64,000 nt of DNA from Anthopleura xanthogrammica (GCA_964019055.1 OZ025211.1:7504400-7568399); one strand, 5' to 3'. Numbered from the stretch's first letter, positions 51,151 to 63,242 are shown. The notes: generated by a model not told the origin, from the sequence alone. Numbers and translations: made by a program.

Positions 51151-54100
51151 AACTGGTGTTCCTCGTGGAGCTTTCACATAGACAGAAAAGTACCCTGGAC
51201 GTCTATTTGTTACCCTTATGTACCTCCAGGATCTCCTGGACCTCTTAGTGAATGAGATTTTCACGTTTGATGGGGTCACGAATGCCATTAGTTTGAACCG
51301 ACTGGGTCTTCCTCCAGCATAGTCTATCGCAGCACGGAAAGAAGATTGTGCGCCTCGTTTGATGGTGAGAAGACTCTGGTGGATCTGAGTACGTAGGATG
51401 GCAATTTTTGGTTTAATCTCTTCGCGTGACATTCTCTCGAATGCGTTGCCGTCGTGCGTCTTGCCCGATAGACGGATCCTAAAGGCTGGTGCAGAAGGGA
51501 GGCGGAAAGTGACAGTGCCACCCTTTATCCTTAAAGTCTTGATCGTTCTTCCTTTGGGGTTGACGAGGTGGACTCTTAGTGACTTCTTATTGAGACGTGA
51601 AACCTGTGGAAGAATAAGATTCATCGTTGCTCTTTCACCTGCAAATAAAAAGCAAACGTTTTATGCTTTAGTTTTCTAATATTTATATTATGAAATAACA
51701 AATACTAAATATAATAAAAAAGATTAATAGATTAATAACAGTAATAAAATGATACTACAACTACTACCAACAATAGATATCGCACAAAAATTAACACTAA
51801 TAATGATCAGAATGATTATGACTTTGACAATGATCGTCATAATCGGATAATGATGATGATGATAATATAATAATGATGATAATGATGATAATGATCATGA
51901 TAATAGATTAGAATTTGAAAACAATGTAATGAATGGCACTAAGTTCTTGGAGGACTCTTTCATAGCTTTGAGGATGCTAAATATGTAAAACCTTGTCCCC
52001 TTCTCCGGAGTATTCTCTGTTGTTCTTCATTAAGTTAGATTTAGGAGAAGCTTGTAGATGCTTGTCTGATGATGGTCATAAATTGTAGTACTGGATTATA
52101 GACAATGAATAAAGAGAATTTTAAGCCAACGGCTTTAAACATACCAATGAGAGGATTGGATATTGGAACAACCATTTTAGACGGCTTCAAAGTCCTGACA
52201 AACTGTATGTCGAACTCGATGTTTAACAGAGCGCTGGCTTTGATCTGACGATATATGAAGCAAAACACAAATTTATTTTCGAATTAAAAACAAATTTAAA
52301 CTATAGTCTTGGGAGACTGAAGACGCAGCTTGTGTAACTGATGTGGGAATAGCAACGAAAGGTAGCAGGTTCGGGTTACCATCGCTTCCTTGTGGAAAGA
52401 AATCGAGGGGGTGGGTAGGGACGTTGGGGAATTGCCATATCCATATAATGGGTTCCATTCTGCAAGTCGCAATCATTTTTGACACCATATCATTGTAACT
52501 ATAGAACTGTAACTCATACCTGATATGATAGACCACGAACATTTCCTGGGACAGACAGTCTCCAGGTTCCTTTCGTTGGACCCTTGATCAACCAAAACTT
52601 TCCTCGGATCATGGCCAAAGTATGAACTACATTTCTACCACTGGAATCAATGAGTTTTACATAATTCCAGTTGGATTGTGCTGAGATAGAGATGACCAGG
52701 TTGGACACGCTTTCGTCGACTGGAAAAGCAACATCACTTGAAGTTCGTTCCCAAAGGCTGAAGAGATCTCTTTTGCCTCTTAAACTACTACTTTCTCCAG
52801 ACGAAATGATGGTAGAACCGTCCAGATCGGCTTTGACGAGGGCATCAACACTACTGATATCCGAAGCGGACTTGAAAAATAGACCCAAGCCACCGGTGTC
52901 CTCCATTATAGCCTTGTAATCAGCATTGCTTCCTGGATTACCACAACCTCTGGTACTGAAGAAAAAGTGTACAGGTATCATATAGTCTAGGGCATATCCA
53001 ATGGCGTTATCTCTAGTGTATTCTCCTCTGGCCTTTGGAGGTGCATCAGTGAAGACGTACATGGGAGAACTTGGTAATGGATCCCCAACCTTGATAGCAT
53101 CGATGATTCCATTGAATGTCAGCTCAGGGCAGTCACCACCCCCACGAGCTCTAAGGCCATTGATAGACCTCTCAAAGAGATTATTGGAACTAAACTTCTG
53201 CACTGGACCAGAGCCTTAAAATCAAATAGATGTTTTTTTGTTGCGGAAAACTATTTCTGTTTTGCTTAGTACTACAATATTACTTCACTCTTTAAAACAA
53301 TTTTCATCTTTTTGCGGAATACCCCCCCCCCCCCTTTTTTTCAAGTTTTAAAATGGGAAGATCTTGTTAATAATGGTTGGATAAAAGTTTGCCACCTACG
53401 TGGATCGTTGTATGGAGAGAGGATGTAATCCACTTTTCCTTTCCTCTTGTATCTAGCGATGGCTTTTGCAATCGCTTTAGCTTGACGAATTTCTTCCCTC
53501 ATACTTCCAGTTGTGTCAATAACAAACACGAGAGAAACATCTCCGTCGACAGCCAGGAAATCCTTAAACGAATAAATAAAATGGATTTTCAATACCTTCC
53601 CTAAATACTCTCCTCATTTCTCCAAAAGCATATATTTGACTCTTTCCTTATACTAATACCTTAAATTTTTCTCCTCCCAGAGCGGCTTTGATTTCCTTGA
53701 TAATCTTATCACCAGTTCCATGACAATCGTCTTGTTTTTGCAGAATGAAGCCCAACATGGTTCGTGCATAAACACGTTCCTCGTACTTCATACAAAGTTT
53801 TATCCTGCTGATCATTTCGTCTTTATTGACTTTGACGTTCCTGGGGACACCTTTTGCTGCACCCATTCCTTGTAGAGAAAAGTAAAGAAATCAAAAAGTA
53901 AGTTATAGGCTGGGGAAAAATTATCCAAAATAATTTTATGAATATCATTCTTGACCTACGAAACCAAGGACTGGTAACTAAGACGAATTGAATAGCTTGT
54001 TTTGAAAAAAATGTATCGTTCGGGGTCTGAAAGGAGAAAAAGGAATCTCAGAAAGACTACCTGTCACAAGGTGTAAAGCTTTATATAGTAGAGATTTTTT

Positions 54101-54554
54101 CTCAGTAAATTCTATACTTGCCCTTGACAACTTGCACAAGTGCACCAATCAAATGGTTGTTGACCTCTACGCTTCCTTTGGGCAAGACATCCAATACATA
54201 CTGAACAATGTCATCAATACTGCAAGGTTCTAAAATTTATAAGCAAATGAAAAATCAAATCAAATTAAATAGGTAATGTGGTCTAGAAGTGCCCTTCCTC
54301 CGCCGAATCCAATTGGAACTTAGAATTCGATGAGGATGAGACCCAAAAATTAAGCACAGCAGTTAGAACTATCAAACAATTCTAGTTGTATATGACACTG
54401 AGTCCCAGAATCGATCTCACATCGTATCGAATAATCATCATCATCTTCATTATCATCATCATCGTCATCATTATGACCACCACACCACCAACATCATCAT
54501 CATCATCATCTTTTACATGACACTGAGTTCCAGAATCGATCTCACATCGTATCG

Positions 54555-54591
<37 letters not shown>

Positions 54592-57500
54592 TTCATCATC
54601 ATCTTCATCATCATCATCATCATCACCACCATCATCATCATCATCTTCATCATCTTCATCATTATCATCATCATTATCTTCATCATCTTCATCATCATCA
54701 TCATCATCTTCATCATTATCATCATCATTATCTTCATCATCTTCATCATCATCATCATCATCTTCTCAGGTGAAGAAATGCGAAAAGTACAATTTTTAGT
54801 ATGCAGTGTCTTTCAAGTCTTGTGAAAATTCAGTCATCAATTTAATTGCTTTTGAATCATAATGAATGCGCCAGAATTTTAAGCAAAAATGATCAACTAT
54901 TACATTAAAACAATTACTTACTGGGCTGACATTTTCTTGTTTTGCATTTTTTACTTTCTAGTGCTTTCCCAACGCATTTCTTTCCGCCGTGTTGAGGTGG
55001 TGGGTTGGTACAAGTACGCGAGCGTGTTTTTTCCCCCCCGCCACACGTTTTAGAACAAACAGACCACTTTGAAAAGGGGCTCCAACCTCCATTAACTAGA
55101 GATAAACACTATTAACTTAGTATAACTGTTCAGTCCATAACAATGATTACTGTGGTACAATAATATTTTTATGGAAATAAGTACCTGAGCATGCGTTTGT
55201 ATTACATTGACGGGTCTCTTCTGCCGGTCCAGAACATGCTCTTCCACCATGGGTAGGTGGTGGGTTGGTGCAAGTACGAGTTCTCTTCTGTGCTCCTCCA
55301 CCACAAGTCTTACTGCACACACTCCAAGCTGAATACGCACTCCATCCACCATCAACTGGACGAAGTCATAAAATACTTTTTCAGTTTCATCCTAACTTCC
55401 GTTTTTAATTTCATGTTGATATAGTATTGAAAAAGATTAAACAACGACAACGTGAAAATGTGAAAATTCCTTGTTCCTACCCTCAAACCGACCAAACCCT
55501 GAAAAACCTCGAGGCTACAACAATGCTCACCTGGGCATGCGTTTGTATTGCATTCACGGGTCTCTTCTGCCGGTCCAGAACAAGACTTTCCACCATGGGC
55601 AGGTGATGGGTTGGTACAAGTACGGGTTCTCTTCTGTGCTCCTCTACCGCAAGTCTTGCTGCACGAAGACCAGGCTGGGTAGTCACTCCATCCACCATTA
55701 ACTGGACAAAGTATTAAAGTACCTTTTCAGTTTCATTCTAACTTCAGTTCTTAATTTCATGTTAATATAATATTAGAAAATATTGAAAACAACAACATGA
55801 AAATTCCATGTTCTCCAAGTCTCGACTAACCTCTAACAGCCAGGCTAAAACGATACTAACATCCCCAAGGCGAAAGGTCGACATTCATTAGCAACAAATT
55901 CTCTATACCCCCAAACTTGAAAAACCTCAAGGCTGATTTTAATAGTGAGAACAATGCTCACTCACTCAGGGAGCGCACTGGAATTAGCGTGTTTGTGAGG
56001 AGAGGAAAACCGAAGAAACTGGAGAAAATCTCTCGAATCAGGAGATAGACCCAACAAACTCTACTCTCGTGTAATGCCAAGTCTGCCAAGTATGGTATAG
56101 GCCATACCCCCAAACATACAAACGTATGTAAATTTGCCAATTTTCAACTTAAGTTTTCTTTGCCGATATAACACCTGGCATAACGAATCTTTTTAGGGTG
56201 CTCTTTCTATTGCTGTCACAAGTTTTTAACCAGTTTAACTCGTTTGAAATTGCAGCCGCCATTTTGGAAAAGGGTCTATTTGAAACTGTCCGTAAATAAA
56301 AGCATGATGGTCTAAGGCCATGCTGGATGTACAAGCTGGACATTGCATTGAATTACATTCTTGGGTTTCAGTTTGTCTGCCAACACATTCCTTTCCAACG
56401 TGCTACATGCCACCTTAGACCCGGCAGTCCGGGTAATCACTCCAGCCACCATCAACTATACACAGGGGCGTAGTCTGGATTTTGCCTTAGGGGTGGCCCA
56501 AAACCCGTTTTCAGAACAACCAAAATCAACTGCCACTCCAAAAACAACGGCCAACCAAAAACAACGGCCAACCAAAAACAACGGCCAACCAAAAACAACA
56601 ACGCCAACCAAAAAAAACGGCAAACACGATGGAGGACAATGATTCGTTGATAAAATTAATGGTTTTAAGAAATACCACGATACAAGGGAATTTTTCAAAT
56701 ATCATTGTACCTGGACATGGTTTGGCAGCTTTGCAGGGCTTTGTCTCAGTTGATGTTTTGAGTTTGACGTTGTATGATGGACATCTTGGACGAGTGTCTT
56801 TGGACAGGATGATTTTGTATTGGACTCCATCGCCACATTCTTTAGCGGTGCAACCAGTCCACTCTAAAACCAATAGAAATACTACAATTACATGCGTTTA
56901 AGATAAAATGCTTTTCTTGACATTTTTTTATCCTCCAAAATGTTTCACGAATTGGTGCAGTTTATCGCGATAATTGTCTCGCAACTCTGCCATTGCACAC
57001 AAGCAATTTTTGGGATAATTTTCATCATATAACATGGCCTTTACTTCACATAGCCTTTGGCAGCAACGCCGGAGTGGGGATGATTCTTGTAATTGGCCCA
57101 AAGTTTTGCCCAGTCTCCAAGCTGCAGAATAGCACCCCTTTTTCGATTTGTTTTAGTAAAGATTAGAGGAACTTATTTTGCTTTCCTTTTCTCTTCTTTG
57201 TTTAGGAGATATTTGCTTCTTTTTATGAATCATGATGACAGTGACCCTGGTAATGATATTGGTATTGATATTAAACCAAGATCTGACGTCACGCAGTCGC
57301 ACCAGGGAGGCGGAACATGCAAAGCAGGCTAGCTATCTAGAAACCAAGTGTTCACGAAAGAAAAAGGCAATAATGGTAATGGTTTTATCAGTTCTGCTGA
57401 AATCCGACACGTCATGTCCAATCTCGGGTAGAAGTAGAAGAATAGATGAGATGGTCCGAGAAGCTGATATTCATGGTGATGCACAAGTCGAGTATTACAG

Positions 57501-59434
57501 GGCAAATCAAAAAACCGTGGGCACCTAGAAATATTTCAAGAATATTTCTTAACCAATCAGGATCGTTATTGTTATCTTTCTGTCATCTTGTGGTTAAAGA
57601 GTCATTTCTGATTGGCCAAAGAACAATAGAACATTCCTGGAATATTTCTAGGTGCCCACGGTTTTTTGATTCGCACTGTAAAAGGTATTCCGGCCCTTGA
57701 ATAATTTTTAATAACTCAACTCAACCTCTAACCCGGCGAATATCCGATCCATAATTCGAGATCTTAAGTGGCAATCGCTTGCTTCTTTCATTCGGTTACT
57801 TATGTTGGAAGAGTCTTACTCCGTTTTTATCTCGCTCGGTTAGCTTTCTCGGTTTGTTCAGTATATAGTTGTTTCTTTGCTTACTGTCTTCGACTTACCC
57901 GATTTCTGATGGTACATGAAATTAGACCAGTGGGTTCCAGTGCCATAGTCTCCATTGGCTTTACAGTTGTTCTTGCAGCCATGCTTGTCGTACGTCTTAT
58001 AAGCATCTTTGGATCCCCAGCATTCTTTATAATACTGGACACCAAAGTAATCATAACCTTTGATCTCTGCTTCTTTGCTGCATTCGTCGAAGATGTGTTT
58101 GTAGTCATTGGATACCACAGTTTTGAAGTAATGAGGCATTGCTCGATCGCGGGTATCTGCGTAACAACCAAGCGGCTCCCACTTAGCTGAAAGGAAAGAA
58201 GAATTGTAATGTAATGATTAACATGTTCTGAATTCTCTTGGAAAAGTTACGTGTCTATCATATCCCTAGGGTAGGGAACGTGTCTATCATACCCCTGGGG
58301 TAGGGTACGTGTCTATCATACCCCTGGGGTAGGGAACGTGTCTATCATACCCCTGGGGTAGGGAACGTGTCTATCATACCCCTGGGGTAGGGAACGTGTC
58401 TATCATACCCCTGGGGTAGGGAACGTGTCTATCATACCCCTGGGGTAGGGAACGTGTCTATCATACCCCTGGGGTAGGGAACGTGTCTATCATACCCCTG
58501 GGGTAGGGAACGTGTCTATCATATACCTGGGGTAGGGAACGTGTCTATCATACCCCTGGGGTAGGGAACGTGTCTATCATATACCTGGGGTAGGGAACGT
58601 GTCTATCATACCCCTGGGGTAGGGAACGTTGTAGAGGCCACAAATGTAATAACTGGCCTCAAACGTAATAACTGGCTTCAAATGTAATAACTGTTGGCTT
58701 CAAATGTAATAACTGGCTTCAAATGTAATAACTGTTGGCTTCAAATGTAATAATTGGTTTCAAATGTAATAACTGTTGGCTTCAAATGTAATAACTGGCT
58801 TCAAATGTAATAATTGTTGGCCTCAAATGTAACAACTATAAATTGAGAAAAACAAACATGAAAACAAAGCAAAAAAACAGTTGACATATTTATAGAAGCG
58901 TAGGAACGAATTATTGTAAGGGGTCACCCACTCAGTCACTGAGGTGTTAGCAGATCGATATTTAAACAACTATGAATCGTCTTACGTTATTTGCTTACGA
59001 ACGCTACACGAAATTTACTTTCGGATTTTGTACGAATACGAAGTTTATGTTTCTCGAAGCTTTAGTGCACAATAACTTATTAATAATAGGAATCTGTATT
59101 TTTCTCTTCTATATGCGGGATGATATTGGCATTGGACATGACCTAGAATTATGATCGCGCGCACATGCACACATAGGCCTTAATCGTGTCCCATTCAGTT
59201 AACATACAGATTCAAGAAATGAACATCAAAAGCATATAATTATAAAGTCATAATTCAATCTTTATTTGGTTAGAAAACTATACGGAAATTTGCACGGAAT
59301 ATAATACTTGATGGCTTGCGTTCAAAAATTCGTAAGTCATAAGATAGTTTAAGCATCACGTTAACGGCGAACCGGCAAAACACTACAGATTATTGACTTT
59401 TGCATTAAAGACGTTGAGCAGCAGCAGCAGCAGC

Positions 59435-59468
<34 letters not shown>

Positions 59469-60324
59469 GTAACAACATTTTATAGGGGGGATATCCAAAC
59501 AAACACTTATGTTTTCAATTACATCTGAGGCCAGTTATTACATTTGAGGCCAATAGTTATTACATTTGAAGCCATTTATTACATTTGAGGCCAACAGTTA
59601 TTACATTTGAAGCCAGTTATTACATTTGAGACCAGTTATTACATTTGTGGCCTCTACAAACGTGTCTATCATATACCTGGAATAGGGTAGGTGTCTAACA
59701 TATACCTGGGGTAGGGTACGTGTCTATCATACACCTGGGGTAGGGTATGTGTTTATCATACCTGGGGTAGGGTACGTGTCTATCATATACCTGGGGTAGG
59801 GTAGGTGTCTATCATACCTGGGGTAGGGTAGGTGTCTATCATACCTGGGGTAGGGTACGTGTCTATCATACCTGGGGTAGGGTACGTGTCTATCATACCT
59901 TGGGTAGGGTACGTGTCTATCATATACCTGGGGTAGGGTACGTGTCTATCATATACCTGGGGTAAGGTAGGTGTCTATCATACCTGGGGTAGGGTATTTG
60001 TTTACATACCTGGGGTAGGGTACGTGTCTATCATATACATGGGGTAGGTTACCTGTCTATCATACCTGGGGTAGGGTACGTGTCTATCATACCTGGGGTA
60101 GGGTACGTGTCTATCATACCTTGGGTAGGGTACGTGTCTATCACATACCTGGGGTAGGGTACATGTCTATCATACCTGGGGTAGGGTACGTGTCTATCAT
60201 ACCTGGGGTAGGGTACATATTTTCAATAATGTTCTAGTGCATGGTTGCAATTATATTTACCAGCTCTACAGCAGCTAAAAGTGGCCACCAAAAATATCAA
60301 TGTCCATATGAGTTTGGATTCCAT
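51070..60324 (-). CDS. Secreted WSC-TSP1(3)-VWA hemicentin/VWA7-like protein, copy 3
   Basis: Thirteen exons in coding order: 60324-60261, 58186-57899, 56863-56711, 55701-55531, 55355-55185, 55095-54922, 54229-54122, 53868-53660, 53562-53400, 53214-52520, 52244-52145, 51638-51070. (Twelve intervals are listed; a thirteenth, at 56455-56336, is a dead TSP1 exon left out of the model.) The product is 954 aa. Signal peptide 1-21 (ends SCCRA), WSC-like 22-117, degenerate TSP1 118-168, three TSP1 169-340, helical module 341-446, VWA from about 447 (FVIDTTGSM), C-terminal beta modules to 954. TSP1 repeats keep CSKTCG; the third is diverged ([11 protein letters not shown]). The 108-bp exon uses a GC donor (AAGG|GCAAGT). 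Intron 1 is 2.07 kb and holds a minisatellite split by an inverted-repeat element. The last exon is 21 bp longer than in copies 1 and 2 and more basic. An extracellular role is inferred as for the other copies. Confidence 0.85.
54431..54772 (+). repeat. ATC/TTC microsatellite with duplicated flank (copy 3 intron)
   Basis: Two ATC-rich arrays (54431-54511, 54556-54772), each preceded by the same string (GACACTGAGT(C/T)CCAGAATCG, CTCACATCGTATCGAAT), show that array and flank were duplicated together. Confidence 0.85.
56336..56455 (-). pseudogene. Dead TSP1 exon in copy 3
   Basis: A good acceptor (GTATAG) opens GTTGATGGTGGCTGGAGTGA (VDGGWSDY). The frame then hits a TAA within 15 codons, about 51 bases of the exon core are missing, and the end ([20 protein letters not shown]) is out of frame. 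The donor is CTTGTA where the live exons have GT. It is thus a TSP1 exon with a deletion, a stop and a lost donor, lying between the degenerate TSP1 exon and the first live TSP1 exon. Confidence 0.8.
56461..56640. repeat. Transposon-end-like sequence and AACGGCCAACCAAAA minisatellite
   Basis: CAGGGGCGTAGTCTGGATTT resembles a common invertebrate transposon terminus. It is followed by about five units of AACGGCCAACCAAAAAC. No matching right end was found. Confidence 0.5.
57495..57680. mobile_element. Palindromic element (copy 3 intron 2)
   Basis: The left end TACAGGGCAAATCAAAAAAC, then CGTGGGCACCTAGAAATATT, pairs with the right end AATATTTCTAGGTGCCCACG, then GTTTTTTGATTCGCACTGTA. Arms are about 40 bases and extend inward with TTAACCAATCAG against CTGATTGGCCAA. 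It is a MITE by structure. Confidence 0.75.
58250..58629 (+). repeat. 29-bp minisatellite, left part (copy 3 intron 1)
   Basis: About 13 copies of a 29-base unit starting GTGTCTATCATACCCCTGGG and ending GTAGGGAAC, mostly identical. It continues in related form at 59659-60213 on the far side of an inserted element. Confidence 0.95.
58630..59658. mobile_element. 1.03-kb non-autonomous DNA transposon inside the minisatellite
   Basis: The left terminus TGTAGAGGCCACAAATGTAA is the exact inverse of the right terminus TTACATTTGTGGCCTCTACA. Behind both ends lie several subterminal copies of AAATGTAATAACTG in opposite orientation. It is flanked on both sides by AACGT, a 5-bp target-site duplication that restores the minisatellite unit when removed. 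The interior has a CAG/CAA microsatellite (59417-59475) and no transposase. I cannot assign a superfamily. Confidence 0.85.
59659..60213 (+). repeat. 26-29-bp minisatellite, right part (copy 3 intron 1)
   Basis: About 20 copies of GTGTCTATCATACCTGGGGT plus AGGGTAC, with length variants that gain ATA. These units differ from the left array (ACC for ACCCC, GGTAC for GGAAC), so the two halves have homogenised apart. The array ends about 50 bases before the signal-peptide exon. Confidence 0.9.
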
Positions 60325-60717
60325 GGTGATCTATTAAAACCAAAAGGAAAAATATCTCAAAAACAAAACAAAATCAATTAGGCAATGATTATTCAAAACC
60401 ACTTTGTCTACAAGCAATCAAGAGAGCATAAATAAAATAGAAAAACTTCTTTATATCGCGCGCGCCATGTTAATTCCTTGTTGGCGTACTCCCATGGGCC
60501 AAAAATTTGTGTGCTTCATTCAAAGTTGCGAAAGCAGACAAAGATGTATTGGGAAAAAACCTTTATTTCACCTACAGCTCTTGATTTTTAATATTTTTTT
60601 GAGTGTTTCACAGCCTCATTTGTGTATTATCAGAGAACAGAACATAGCCAGTTCTGATCTATTTGCTTTATATAATAGAATTTGTCGAAAAAATTGAGAA
60701 AAGCAGATGAAAAGTAT

Positions 60718-61155
60718 TTGTTTTTGAGCGCGCGCCCACACACGTCAACGCTATCAAGGAAACTAAAATCAAACGACTGCTTTCGCTGTATGCTTTTTAT
60801 GTCACGATATATTGAGGTTTTCTTTTTTATTTCGATGTCCCTTTTTCTCTTCTCCTTTTCTAAATTTATCTTTATCAATCGCAAGAAAATGTCTAAAATG
60901 TGACTTTTTGTTTTGATCAGAAGTGTCAATTTTTAGCGCATGGAAGGGAAACTTCTTAATATCGCTCGCGACATATGAATTCCTTTGTGGGGTATTTTTA
61001 GTAATTGGATGCACTTTAACTTTCGCCTTTCTTGTTTATGCCTTTTTGGTAAGGCATACATTTTTGACGCACAGGATTCTCAAAATAACCCAACCGAAAA
61101 TTCACATGGCGCGCGCAATACTAAGAAGTTCCCCTCTCTTATTTATGCTATCTTA
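60718..61155 (+). repeat. Dispersed repeat, copy 2
   Basis: GAGCGCGCGCCCACACACGT with ATCAAACGACTGCTTTCGCT at the left and AATAACCCAACCGAAAATTC with CCCCTCTCTTATTTATGCTA at the right match the two blocks of 28939-29080. Here they are about 285 bases apart. Confidence 0.6.
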
Positions 61156-61845
61156 AAACAATAGAAAAGAAAAACAGAATGGAGCCTTTGCATCAGTAAA
61201 ATCCAAGTAAAATCCAAGTCAAATCCAATTTTTTTACCAATTAGTACTATTTACGTATCAATGCCCTGCAAAGGACCTATTATTAATGTGTGTGATTGTG
61301 CTATTTTTGCCAAGATTTTGGGTCGCTAAAAACTACAAACGGATTATAAAAATTAGTATCATTACCCAGGTGGTTATAGAAAATGGTGCGCGCTAATCGG
61401 TCGTTAACTTCGGAAAAATTCTCTATAATCACTTACAGGTGAATATAGGATTGCGCGCGCTTCTTTGTTGATACCACCCTCTTTCAAAACATGTAATATT
61501 CTGTTTATTATTTGAAATCTTCAATGAAAAATAATGGAGAATTTGACTTTGATCGAAATTTGACACCACCAGTGTTGATAAAAATCGTATCCCCACTGGC
61601 CACTGCTGGGAGTGGGGATATCAATTTTATCATTTTGATGTCACTCAATATCACACTCTATTTCATATAATAAAGAAAGGTAACATTAAAACTTTGTAAA
61701 CTTGATATCAGCAAGACTTATTGAACATCTCTATAATGCACTTTTGGTAGATAAACAAGAATTACTATCGTGTGCATTTGACATTTCAACAAAATGTGGG
61801 AAAGAAAACTGACAAAACGTAGGAAATACCAGTAAGATGTTTACG

Positions 61846-61846
<1 letters not shown>

Positions 61847-61890
<44 letters not shown>

Positions 61891-61911
61891 TAATAATAAT
61901 AATAATAATAA
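61847..61911 (+). repeat. AAT microsatellite with TAGCGCC / GGCGCT flank
   Basis: About 20 AAT units are followed by GCTAATTTGTATAGCGCCTA and AAAGGCGCTGTTTACA. The short GCGCC/GGCGC inverted pair next to an A/T tail looks like the end of a dispersed repeat. Confidence 0.7.
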
Positions 61912-62302
61912 GCTAATTTGTATAGCGCCTAACTCCGTTTAAAGGCGCTGTTTACAGAAAATTTATGAATAAAACTAAAAAATATGTACTACGTTTTAAA
62001 AAAGAAAAGTTTTGAGTTTTTTCTTGAAAAGTTATAAACTGTTCTGCATTCTTAATTCAAGAGGAAGTTCGTTACTTACCAGGCGTGCGTTGTTTAACTA
62101 AGGGGTCTTGCCTTCACCGAGACGGCTTGGTAGATCCTTTGCTATTGAAGAAAACAGATATTTGCGTCCTATATTTATGTGGTTTTGTAATCTCCAACGT
62201 GTTAATTGCATCCCCAGGCAATTTCCTTGTTGATAATGTTTACTGATTTGATAATGCTTTTTTCTAAAATTGGAATCACAAAATTAAAATTTTTGAAAAC
62301 TT

Positions 62303-62698
62303 TCGACTTAGGACTGAAATTAGAACTTAACTTAGAAATTACGAGGTTGGGACTTTGTAGAATCAATTTATTAATCAGAACAATTAATTAGAGATCTTAT
62401 ATATAAATACTTTCGTGTTTTAACTTGGCAGCCTCCATCACAACCAATCGTCTATACAAGTATTTTATAATTGGTTATATATTTGTTTGCCGCTCACTTC
62501 GACTTAGGACTTAAATTAGAACTTAACTTAGAAATTACGAGGGTGGGACTTTGTAGAATCAATTTATTAATCAGAACAATTAATTAGAGATCTTATATAT
62601 AAATACTTTCGTGTTTTAACTTGGTAGCCTCCATCACAACCAGTCGTCTATACAAGCAATTTATAATTGGTTATATATTTGTTTGCCGCGGCCGCCCA
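62303..62698 (+). repeat. Tandem duplication, two 196-bp units
   Basis: The unit beginning TCGACTTAGGACTGAAATTA and ending ATTTGTTTGCCGC recurs from 62499 with only a handful of substitutions. No ORF or structural RNA is recognised in it. Confidence 0.9.
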
Positions 62699-62932
62699 CT
62701 TACGCACTTGTTGATAGTTTTCGTAGCTTTTCAAAAGAGAGTCTCTTTAGCTTTTCTGAAGACGTGTTTTTTTTAACGCCTCCGTTTTCTTATTTTATTC
62801 CTTCTCTCGTAAACGAAGGACTAGTTATTATTATTTCAATAACTTTTATTTGAACATAGATTGTAACCCGTTTGTTCACGAACTTAAAGCTACCCTAGAT
62901 TTCTCGATGGTTTTTTAAAATCTCGTCTTTAA

Positions 62933-63242
62933 GGTATCAGAGCACAGGTAGCCCAAGCTATGGTTTTTAATATATATAGAGAGAATGTATGGCAGATCAA
63001 AAAATTTCTTTAAAATAAAATAAATTTCATATTTTATTGTTTCTTTACCGGTATATCAATGTTTTATTGCATGTTTTGTGGTTTGCTGACGGTTTGGTTG
63101 CATTTTAAGGCGATTTTAGGAAATTTTATTTCCTCTCTAAAGACTTCGTCTTTATTTTATTTTAAAGAAATTTTTGATCTGCCATACATTCTCTCTATAT
63201 ATATTAAAAACCATAGTTTGGGCTACCTGTGATCAGAGTACC
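62933..63242. mobile_element. 310-bp foldback with ~90-bp arms
   Basis: The left arm (62933-63025) runs GGTATCAGAGCACAGGTAGC, CCAAGCTATGGTTTTTAATA and on through TATGGCAGATCAAAAAATTT. The right arm (about 63150-63242) is its inverse with few mismatches, ending CTGTGATCAGAGTACC. A transcript would form a very long hairpin. No ORF is present. Confidence 0.8.

Noticed and set aside
54513..54825. Poly-Ile and poly-Met open frames
   Set aside because: Translations of the ATC/TTC microsatellite in a copy 3 intron.
58250..60213. CRISPR-like array of 29-bp repeats
   Set aside because: Units are contiguous without unique spacers, and the window is clearly eukaryotic; it is a minisatellite.
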